DNA from: Candidatus Methanomethylophilus sp. 1R26
GTDB lineage: Archaea > Thermoplasmatota > Thermoplasmata > Methanomassiliicoccales > Methanomethylophilaceae
Assembly: GCF_001481295.1 (NCBI RefSeq)
Contig: NZ_LOPS01000027.1
Coordinates: forward strand, 1-64,000
Length of the DNA stretch: 64,000 nt
Reading direction: 5' to 3'
Of this stretch, positions 57,565 to 64,000 are shown in pieces. Position numbers and translations under genes: made by a program. Numbering within the stretch: position 1 is the stretch's first letter; each line of letters starts with the position of its first letter. Below the pieces are notes generated by a model. The model made no database searches. It saw only the letters and a list, made by a program, of their open reading frames with translations, and had not been told where the DNA came from.

Positions 57565-58092
57565 ATGGCAAGCATCGTCGACACCATATCGAAGGACAGG
57601 GTGAAGCCGGAGGAGTTCACCGCCTTCGTCGAGATCAGCAAAGGCAGCAAGATGAAGTATGAACTTGACGAGGAGACCGGTCTTCTCGCTGTCGACAGGA
57701 TCCTCTACACCTCAACGGCCTACCCCTGGAACTACGGGCTCATCCCCCTGACCGTCGCTCCCGACGGGGACCCGCTCGATGTCCTCATCATCAGCAGCGT
57801 GCCTATCCAGGCAGGATGCCTGGCCAAATGCCGCCCCATCGGCATCATGAGGATGAACGACAGCGGCGACCAGGACGACAAGGTCCTAGCCGTCATGCCC
57901 AAGGACCCTATGTTCAAGGACTTCACCGACATCGCCCAGCTGCCCAAGCACCTCGGCGAGGAGATCCAGCACTTCTTCAACGTCTACAAGGCGCTCGAGG
58001 GCAAGAAGACCCAGACCGGAGAGATCGAGGGCCCCGAGGCCGCGAAGAAGACCATAAAGGACTGCATGGACGCCTACGCGGCCAAGCACTGA
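57565..58092 (+). CDS. ppa: Inorganic pyrophosphatase (family I)
   Basis: Hydrolyses pyrophosphate from biosynthesis. Family I motifs: KYELDEETGLLAVDR, YPWNYGLIPLTV, the metal-binding signature DGDPLDVLII and DQDDKVLAVM. 175 residues from ATG 57565, preceded by GGGAG and a TATA-like CTTTTATC at about 57535. The frame is open from 57508 but those codons span the promoter. Intact. Confidence 0.94.
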   Translation: MASIVDTISKDRVKPEEFTAFVEISKGSKMKYELDEETGLLAVDRILYTSTAYPWNYGLIPLTVAPDGDPLDVLIISSVPIQAGCLAKCRPIGIMRMNDSGDQDDKVLAVMPKDPMFKDFTDIAQLPKHLGEEIQHFFNVYKALEGKKTQTGEIEGPEAAKKTIKDCMDAYAAKH

Positions 58093-58182
58093 CCGAAACC
58101 TTTTAGGGCCTTTGGACAGGGCCCACAATCGGCCTCTGGCCCGGTAATCAGTTATATATGCCAGAGGCCGTGGCATCGCATC

Positions 58183-58881
58183 ATGGCGAAATACGTCTGC
58201 ACGCTGTGCGGATACGTCTACGACGAGGACAAGGGCATACCCGAGAGCGGTATCGTCCCCGGTACCCGCTTCGAAGACCTTCCGGACGATTGGACATGCC
58301 CTATGTGCGGTTCGCCCAAGAGCATGTTCAAGAAAATCGAAGAAGCCCCTGCACCATCCGAGCCTGTCTCCGCAGGCCCGGTGAAAGATGCCGTATCCAT
58401 CCCCGCCGGCGAGGGAGGCGACCGCATGAGGGAGATGTCCTTCGCGGAGATGGCCGACCTCTGCTCCAACCTCCAGAGGGGATGCGAGAAGCAGTACCTG
58501 ACCGAGGAGGCCGGCCTCTTCGGCGAGATCTCGGATTACTACCGCAAGCGCGCGGAGCCTGCCTCGGACCTCACCGACGAGCGCCTTCTGGCACTCATCA
58601 ACGAGGGGCTTGCCGCCTATGACTCGGCGGATGCCGCGGCAGGAGCGGCAGGAGACCGCGGGGCCAAGCGCGCCATGCTCTGGAGCACCAAGGTGGCCCG
58701 CATCCTGCAGGCCCTGGTGGAGCGCCTCGGCAAGGAAGGCGAGGGCTTCCTGGAGAATACCGGCGTCTGGGTATGCGACATCTGCGGGTTCATCTATGTC
58801 GGGAACGACCCGCCGGAAATCTGCCCTGTCTGCAAGGTGCCGCGCGACAAGCTGGTCAAGATCGAGAGGAGGCAGATCTGA
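58183..58881 (+). CDS. Double-rubredoxin protein with helical middle
   Basis: 232 residues. Residues 1-52 are a classical rubredoxin ([15 protein letters not shown], then [15 protein letters not shown]). A Pro/Ala-rich linker leads to a helical region of about 110 residues ([20 protein letters not shown] onward). The end is a second, rubrerythrin-type rubredoxin ([20 protein letters not shown], then VCKVPRDKL). The middle lacks the ExxH diiron ligands of rubrerythrin. It overlaps the ferredoxin gene by one base, so the pair probably forms an electron-transfer chain, perhaps for oxygen or peroxide defence (inference). Confidence 0.85.
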   Translation: MAKYVCTLCGYVYDEDKGIPESGIVPGTRFEDLPDDWTCPMCGSPKSMFKKIEEAPAPSEPVSAGPVKDAVSIPAGEGGDRMREMSFAEMADLCSNLQRGCEKQYLTEEAGLFGEISDYYRKRAEPASDLTDERLLALINEGLAAYDSADAAAGAAGDRGAKRAMLWSTKVARILQALVERLGKEGEGFLENTGVWVCDICGFIYVGNDPPEICPVCKVPRDKLVKIERRQI

Positions 58882-59372
58882 TGCATGCGATAAGGAATCT
58901 GAAGATGTGCGAGAAGGAATGCCTCTGCCTGTACGTATGCCCCACCGGGGCGACGGACACCGAGACGGGGCAGATCGACTTCACCAAATGCATAGGGTGC
59001 GGGATGTGCGTCCGCAGCTGTCCCAGCAAGGCCCTTTCACTGGTGCCGGACCTGTATCCGCTCCAGCAGCCGAAGGCCGCGGAGATCTGCGATGCCGTGT
59101 TCGCGCAGGCCCGCTGCCGCGTCGCCGCCGAATCGCTGTGCCGCGGGGCGGCGGAAGCTGCCCGCGACCCCATCCGGAAGCAGACCGCCGAGGCGATGGA
59201 GCTCTCCTTCCGCCGCCAGGCCGAGGACCTCTACCGCGAAGCGGGCTACATGATCCCCCAGTCCCCGAACGTCAGAAAGATGCTCGAGGCGATGGCCGGG
59301 TCGGACGACCCCGCCTTCCCGAAGCAGGCGGCCGCCCGTCTGCTTGAGCTCCTCCAGCGCCAGGGGCATTGA
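58881..59372 (+). CDS. 4Fe-4S ferredoxin-type protein with helical C-terminus
   Basis: 163 residues. One normal [4Fe-4S] motif CIGCGMCVRSCP and a first, altered motif around CEKECLCLYVCP. Residues 60-163 are helical and rich in Ala/Arg (AEAMELSFRRQAEDLYREAG). The ATG overlaps the stop of the rubredoxin gene (TGATG). It likely accepts or donates electrons to that protein; the helical part resembles no family I know. Confidence 0.82.
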   Translation: MHAIRNLKMCEKECLCLYVCPTGATDTETGQIDFTKCIGCGMCVRSCPSKALSLVPDLYPLQQPKAAEICDAVFAQARCRVAAESLCRGAAEAARDPIRKQTAEAMELSFRRQAEDLYREAGYMIPQSPNVRKMLEAMAGSDDPAFPKQAAARLLELLQRQGH

Positions 59373-59446
59373 GCGCCGGGCGGGCCATGCCCGCCCCCCG
59401 CTCTCACCGACCAATTCTTAAATCTGCGTTAGGCCATCCATATGGC

Positions 59447-59865
59447 ATGGCAATGATTACGCCCAAGATGAAGGCCCTGTTCGAGGACCACAAGAAATCG
59501 CACAAGTACTTCGCGCTTGCCACCGCCTCCAAGGACGGTGTCCCCACGTCGTCCCCATCGGCTTCCTGTGGGTTGCCAATGACAAGGAGATCTGGGTCAT
59601 CGACAACTACATGAACAAGACCCTTGCGAACATCAAGGAGAACCCTGTCGCCGCCGTGTACGCCCTGGCGGGAGAGGGCCATGACTGCATACAGGTCAAG
59701 GGCGCATGCATGTACTTCGACTTCGGCCCCGATTACGAGGCCGCCGTCAAGATGGCGCACGAGAAGAACCCCGCCTTCCCTGCGAAGGGTCTCATAAAGA
59801 TCGCCGTCACCGATGTGTACGACACGGCCCCCGGCGAGCACGCCGGCATGAAGTACAAGGAGTGA
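59447..59865 (+). CDS. Pyridoxamine 5'-phosphate oxidase-like FMN protein (frameshifted)
   Basis: About 139 residues of the FMN-binding split-barrel type: YFALATASKDGVP, VVPIGFLWVANDKEIWVIDN (restored), then NPVAAVYAL. A missing C at about 59545 breaks the frame between the first two strands. ATG 59447 follows a TATA-like TTCTTAAATC by about 25 bases, so the message is probably leaderless. Substrate unknown; PLP synthesis is not implied. Confidence 0.78.
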
Positions 59866-59872
59866 CCGGCGC

Positions 59873-60067
59873 TCAGTCGTCGGGCGCTCCGTCCATGTAC
59901 TTGACCGTATAGGCGCCGATCACGGCGCCGAATACGATCATGAGCATGTAGAAGAGCGAGTCGTACATGAGCCACCCGACCCACCCCACGGCGAAGCCCA
60001 CGGCTCCGCCGATGATGGCCGCCCACTTCATGCGGTGGCGGGTCATGGCGGTGGTCTTGGAGCCCAT
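59873..60067 (-). CDS. Small membrane protein coupled to purB
   Basis: 64 residues: a basic start (MGSKTTAMTRHRMKWAA), two hydrophobic stretches (IIGGAVGFAVGWVGWLMY and FYMLMIVFGAVIGAYTV) and an acidic end. ATG 60067 overlaps the purB stop (ATGA), so it is translated from the same message. No family recognised. Confidence 0.65.
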   Translation of the reverse strand: MGSKTTAMTRHRMKWAAIIGGAVGFAVGWVGWLMYDSLFYMLMIVFGAVIGAYTVKYMDGAPDD

Positions 60068-61437
60068 CACTCGACCTTCCTCTCCAGAGCGGACTCGACA
60101 GCGTCGACCATCTTGTCGACGATCTCGCCGGAAGCTCCGGTGTAGCCTGCGGGGTCCATGACTGCGGCCAGCTCTTCCTTGGTGAAGCGGTCGCGGACCT
60201 CTTTCCTCTCCCAGAGGGTCTCGGAGAGGTCGATCTCCCTGTCCTCGGCCTCCATGGAGGCTTCTCTCACGATCTCGTGGGCGTCCTGCCTGCCGATGCC
60301 CTTGCCGACGAAGGCCATCATCACCGGCTCGGCCATCACAAGGCCGTGCGCCGAAGCGATGTTCCTGAGCATCTTGTCGCGGTGGACCTCGAGGCCGGAG
60401 AAGACCTTATTCATCTTATAGAGCATGTAATCGATGAGCGTGAAGACGTGGGGCAGGGTGAACCTCTCAGCGCTGGAGTTGGAGAGGTCCCTCTCGTGCC
60501 AGAGGACCTGGTTCTCGAAGGTCGGCATGACGAAGCCCCTCAGTATGCGGGCGAGGCCGCAGACGTTCTCGGAGTTGATGGGGTTCCTCTTCTGGGCCAT
60601 GGTGGACGAGCCCACCTGGTGCTCCTTGTCGAAGTACTCTGAGACCTCGCCGATCTCGGATCTCTGGAGGTTCCTGACCTCCGTCGCGTACCTCTCGAGG
60701 GAGGTCCCGAGGGTGGCCATGAGGCAAATCAGCTCGGTGTACCTGTCCCTGCCGACGACCTGGGTTGCGGCCGGCTCGTAGGTGAGCCCGAGGTCCTGCA
60801 TGACCATGGCCTGGATCTTATGGAAGTTCTTCCCGAGCGCGGCCCCGGTCCCGACGGCGCCGGCCATCTTGCCGCAGCAGGCCCTGGGCATGATCTCGAT
60901 TATCCTCTGCCTGTACCTGAGGATCTCAGCGATGTACCCGGCGATCTTGAAGCCGTAGGTAATGGGGATGGCGAACTGAGCGTGGGTCCTGCCGATCTCC
61001 AGGGTGTCCCTCTCCCTCTTGGCCAGCTTGGCGAGGGTGTAGGCGAACTCATCGATGTCGTCCGAGACCAGCTTGAGGGCGTCGGCGATCTGCATCGCGG
61101 TGGCGGTGTCGACGATGTCGTTGGATGTGGCCCCGAGGTGCACGTACTTCCCGGCATCGCCCCTGCATTTCTCGGTCATCGCCTTGACCATGGCCATGAG
61201 GTCGTGGTTGGTGAGCTTCTCGATCTCCTTGATCCTCTCCACGGTGACCTCGCCGGACTCGGCCACGCGGGTGATCTCGTCGGCATCGGCCTGCGGGATC
61301 TCTCCCAAGGAGGCATGCGCCCTGGCAAGGGCCGCCTCGACCTTCATCTGGTAATTGATGCGGCTGGTCTCGGAGAAGATTGACTTCATCTCTTTGCGAC
61401 CGTACCTGTAGTCCAAGGGACAGACGTAATCACTCAT
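60067..61437 (-). CDS. purB: Adenylosuccinate lyase
   Basis: Acts twice in purine synthesis, releasing fumarate from SAICAR and from adenylosuccinate. The family signature GSSTMAQKRNPINSE, the catalytic His region GRTHAQFAIPITYG and TSNDIVDTATAMQ are present. 456 residues, intact. A TATA-like TTCTATTAAATAATG stretch lies 20-35 bases upstream on the minus strand. Confidence 0.95.
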   Translation of the reverse strand: MSDYVCPLDYRYGRKEMKSIFSETSRINYQMKVEAALARAHASLGEIPQADADEITRVAESGEVTVERIKEIEKLTNHDLMAMVKAMTEKCRGDAGKYVHLGATSNDIVDTATAMQIADALKLVSDDIDEFAYTLAKLAKRERDTLEIGRTHAQFAIPITYGFKIAGYIAEILRYRQRIIEIMPRACCGKMAGAVGTGAALGKNFHKIQAMVMQDLGLTYEPAATQVVGRDRYTELICLMATLGTSLERYATEVRNLQRSEIGEVSEYFDKEHQVGSSTMAQKRNPINSENVCGLARILRGFVMPTFENQVLWHERDLSNSSAERFTLPHVFTLIDYMLYKMNKVFSGLEVHRDKMLRNIASAHGLVMAEPVMMAFVGKGIGRQDAHEIVREASMEAEDREIDLSETLWERKEVRDRFTKEELAAVMDPAGYTGASGEIVDKMVDAVESALERKVE

Positions 61438-61646
61438 GCTTATCTCTGGAATCGGATAGGCTTACATTATTTAATAGAACTTATGCGCGCAGCCCCTGCT
61501 CGGCAATCGATTGCAGCCATTGCGGATGCCGTATGCGTCTGCAGAATCACATTATTCTGGCCAACTGCAGCCACTGGTCCTGACATTTTCCGGAGCGCCC
61601 GAAAAGGACCGATAATCCTACGTGTTTTGTGATTCCAGTACTAAAC

Positions 61647-61655
61647 TTTATAAGG
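61647..61655 (+). promoter_or_regulatory. TATA box for the coiled-coil gene
   Basis: TTTATAAGG lies 44-52 bases before ATG 61699; the surrounding sequence is AT-rich. Confidence 0.45.
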
Positions 61656-61698
61656 GATACCATTATAGAGCGCTTAAAAGTGGGCCACGCTTTGAATC

Positions 61699-62754
61699 AT
61701 GGCCAAAACGAACGTGAGTGATATTTTTATGACTGACGAGGAAAAAGTCCAGGTTGAAGACACCGAACAGATGGCCGCCGAGCAGGCCGAGAACGAGCAG
61801 GAGCCGGAGAACGCCCAGGAAGAGCAGCAGGCCGAGAGCGAGCAGGTCCCTTCCGCTGAAGAGGCGGAGCCGACCCCCGAGGAGAAGGCCAAGCTGGCCG
61901 ACCTCGAGGCCCAGAAGACCATCCTCAACAACGAGGCCGAGGTCCACAGGCAGAAGAGGGACGAGCTGAACGCCCAGACCAAGGAGTGGAAGTCCAAGAG
62001 GGACGCCCTCAACGCCCAGGTCAGGGAGCTCGTCGAGGAGGCAGGCAAATCCCGCGAGGTCCGCGACGGCTTCAACCAGAAGGTCCGCGAGTCCAAAGCA
62101 GTCAGGGACGAGTGGAACAAGAAGGTGTCCGAGATCAGGGCCAAGATCAACGAGATCCGCCCCGAGAAGAAGAAGGAAGGCGAAGAGGAGAGCCTCGGCC
62201 AGATGAAGGCCCGCCTCGACCGCATGGAGATGCAGCAGCAGACCATGCCCATGGGCGCTGACAAGGAGAAGGCCCTCGTCAAGCAGATCCAGGAGCTTGC
62301 CAAGCAGATCGGCGAGCGCGAGAAGGTCGAGGAAGGCGATGAGGAGATCCGCGGGCTCGTCCAGGAGCTCAGGGACGCCAAGGCCAAGGCCGAGGAGGCC
62401 CACAAGCAGGTCTCGATCAACGCCGAGGAGGCCCAGAAGGCCCACGACAACATGCTCTCGCTCTACCAGCGCGCCGATGCCATCCGCAAGGAGGCCGATG
62501 CCGCTCAGGCGAAGTTCGTCGAGTGCAAGCAGAAGGCCGATGAGGAGCACCGCCTGCACATCGAGTCCATCAAGTCGGTCCATGCGGTCGGAAAGGACGC
62601 CGACGGCATCAAGAACAAGAAGAACATCGCCAAGAAGAAGCGCACCGACTACGAGACCAAGAAGAAGGCTGAGGAGATCTTCGAGAAGTTCAAGGCCGGA
62701 GAGAAGCTCTCGACCGAGGACCTCATGATCCTCCAGAAGTCCGGGTACCTCTGA
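61699..62754 (+). CDS. Archaeal coiled-coil protein (COG1340-like)
   Basis: 351 residues, highly charged. A disordered Glu/Gln-rich N-terminus (about 1-60) is followed by near-continuous coiled coil (RDELNAQTKEWKSKRDALNA, then EWNKKVSEIRAKINEIRPEK) and a basic end (KNKKNIAKKKRTDYETKKKA). It matches the widespread archaeal COG1340 family of unknown role, possibly structural or nucleic-acid linked. Intact, own promoter. Confidence 0.8.
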   Translation: MAKTNVSDIFMTDEEKVQVEDTEQMAAEQAENEQEPENAQEEQQAESEQVPSAEEAEPTPEEKAKLADLEAQKTILNNEAEVHRQKRDELNAQTKEWKSKRDALNAQVRELVEEAGKSREVRDGFNQKVRESKAVRDEWNKKVSEIRAKINEIRPEKKKEGEEESLGQMKARLDRMEMQQQTMPMGADKEKALVKQIQELAKQIGEREKVEEGDEEIRGLVQELRDAKAKAEEAHKQVSINAEEAQKAHDNMLSLYQRADAIRKEADAAQAKFVECKQKADEEHRLHIESIKSVHAVGKDADGIKNKKNIAKKKRTDYETKKKAEEIFEKFKAGEKLSTEDLMILQKSGYL

Positions 62755-62930
62755 AAGTCACTCACGGAAACCCTTTACTTCCTCCGGGAACGGAGGAAGA
62801 CACTTTTCAATTTTGTATAATCCGTTTCAGAATGCCGAACTGATTCGTAATACTGCTTATCACTCTATCCGGCATATATCCCCATGCAGAAGGCTGAGGC
62901 GGAAGCCGAGCCTTCCCAGGAGGAATCTGA

Positions 62931-63571
62931 ATGGACAAGAAGGATCTTCTGAATGCCCTCGCGGATGCAGTGGAGTCCTGTAAGCCCGAAGTCGCGACGG
63001 AGGTCGCGAAGAAGCTCTTGACTCCGGAATGGATCCTGTAGAGGCCATCAACGAGGGCCTCGTGGTCGGAATGGACAGAATCGGCGAGCATTACGCCGCA
63101 AGGGAGATGTACCTCCCTCAGGTGCTCGTCGCCGCGCATGCCATGTACAACGGGCTGGATGTCCTGCTGCCCGCTATACCCAAGGCCGATCTCGCCGACG
63201 CGAAGAAGGCCGAGACCGCCGTGGTCATGGGAGATGTCCATGATATCGGCAAGAACATCGTGAAGACGATGCTGACCGCGTCGGGCTACATCGTCAACGA
63301 CCTCGGAAAGGACGTCGATCCCAAGGTCATCGCTTCCACCGCCAAGGAGCAGGGGATCGGCGTGGTCTGCCTGAGCACGCTCATGACCCCGACTATGGAC
63401 AGCATGGCCGCCGCTCTGAAGGCGCTCGAGGAGAACGGATACCGGAAGAAGTGCACCGTGACCATCGGCGGGCCTCCGACGACGGACGGGTTCGCCAAGG
63501 AGATCGGCGCGGACCACAGGGATACGGACGCGACCAATTGCGTCAAGTGGCTGAAGGAGGAAGGTCTATGA
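62931..63571 (+). CDS. Methyltransferase corrinoid protein (MtbC/MttC/MtmC-type, frameshifted)
   Basis: About 214 residues: helical cap (KKDLLNALADAVESCKPEVA, then MDPVEAINEGLVVGMDRIGE) and B12 domain with GDVHDIGKN (DxHxxG) and TIGGPPTTDGFAKEIGAD. A missing G at about 63026 splits the frame in the cap (LTPGMDPVEAI when restored). ATG 62931 has AGGAGG seven bases upstream. It accepts methyl from a methylamine, dimethylsulfide or similar donor; the donor-specific methyltransferase is not in the window. The CoM methyltransferase gene overlaps its stop. Confidence 0.87.
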
Positions 63572-64000
63572 GCATGAGCTGCAGGGACAGGGTGCTCGCG
63601 GCCATGCACCGCGAGTCCCTTGACAGGCCGCCGGTGGCGATCTTCACCACCTGCGACACGATCGACATGATGAACGCCTGCGGGGCGGCGTGGCCGGAGG
63701 CTCACTCCGATCCGCAGAAGATGGCCACCCTGGGATGCGCCCAGGCCGATTACTTCGGGCTGGAATCCGTCAGGGCGGGGTTCTGCCTCACGGAGGAGGC
63801 CGAGCGCCTCGGGTGCAAGATGAGGATGGGCTCGAAGACATCGTCCCCGATGATCCTCTCCCACCCGTACACGTACGACCCCCAGAAGAGGATATTCGAC
63901 GACCCCGAGAAGCTCCAGGAGATAATGCCCCTGGATGACTTCTGCAAGGGCGGCAGGGTGAAGACCGCCATCGACGCGATGGCGATCATGCACAAGACCC
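63568..64000 (+). CDS. MtaA/MtbA-type coenzyme M methyltransferase (partial, cut by window end)
   Basis: The first 144 residues are present. MSMSCRDRVLAAMHRESLDR and CGAAWPEAHSDPQKMATLGC match the protein at 25625. The zinc-motif half lies beyond the window. ATG 63568 overlaps the corrinoid protein stop (ATGA) and has GGAGG seven bases before it, so both are produced together: this enzyme would demethylate that corrinoid protein toward coenzyme M. Confidence 0.88.
   Translation, partial: MSMSCRDRVLAAMHRESLDRPPVAIFTTCDTIDMMNACGAAWPEAHSDPQKMATLGCAQADYFGLESVRAGFCLTEEAERLGCKMRMGSKTSSPMILSHPYTYDPQKRIFDDPEKLQEIMPLDDFCKGGRVKTAIDAMAIMHKT

Noticed and set aside
62884-62950. Short frame starting at ATG 62884
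   Set aside because: It stops after about 22 codons and overlaps the well-supported ribosome site and start of the corrinoid protein gene.

Overview
The window is archaeal and points to a hydrogen-dependent methylotrophic methanogen of the Methanomassiliicoccales (Thermoplasmatota). Pointers are a methanol:corrinoid methyltransferase pair (mtaC-mtaB), the corrinoid activase ramA, two MtaA/MtbA-type coenzyme M methyltransferases, a second corrinoid protein, CooC/CooT nickel proteins, archaeal-type ABC systems, TATA boxes with short or absent leaders, and a complete lack of TAG stop codons among the genes called here. The last point fits an organism that reads TAG as pyrrolysine.

Layout. 0-6.4 kb: ramA, a His/Cys-rich metal-binding protein coupled to a minimal COG0523 GTPase, a second such GTPase, then mtaCB. 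6.5-8.7 kb: two PLP enzymes of (reverse) transsulfuration. 8.8-15.6 kb: two MATE transporters around a nickel locus (DUF4198-like, cooT, cooC, a CbiX/CfbA-like chelatase). 15.9-19.7 kb: a metal-chelate ABC importer whose binding protein carries a dockerin-like module. 19.9-27.9 kb: agcS, sufBC, msrAB, an MtaA-like gene, gpmA. 28.2-35.2 kb: a candidate structured RNA, a very large repeat adhesin, SPFH/NfeD. 35.2-39.8 kb: TetR-controlled genes, tRNA-Ala(CGC), and a DUF4143 ATPase bracketed by palindromic repeats. 39.9-46.4 kb: a second dockerin-type ABC importer co-directional with a NifH-NifD fusion and a NifK-like partner. 46.4-54 kb: AAA ATPase, heterodimeric ABC exporter, galM, SUFU and Sel1 genes. 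54.2-57.4 kb: a sulfonate/nitrate-type ABC importer whose binding protein looks circularly permuted. 57.5-64 kb: ppa, rubredoxin/ferredoxin pair, purB, a coiled-coil protein, and a second corrinoid protein with its CoM methyltransferase (cut by the window end).

How they work together. Methyl groups from methanol (MtaB) and another donor load onto corrinoid proteins (MtaC; the protein at 62931), are kept active by RamA, and are passed to CoM by MtaA/MtbA-type enzymes. Much of the rest serves metal supply for these corrinoid, zinc, nickel and Fe-S enzymes: GTPase metallochaperones, the nickel locus, SufBC and two metal-chelate importers. The most unusual unit is the five-gene importer/nitrogenase-like operon at 39.9-46.4 kb.

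Sequence quality. About 24 reading frames are broken by indels, mostly a single lost base in a G or C run. Homology resumes immediately in the next frame, so I treat them as sequence errors in intact genes and give the restored extents.
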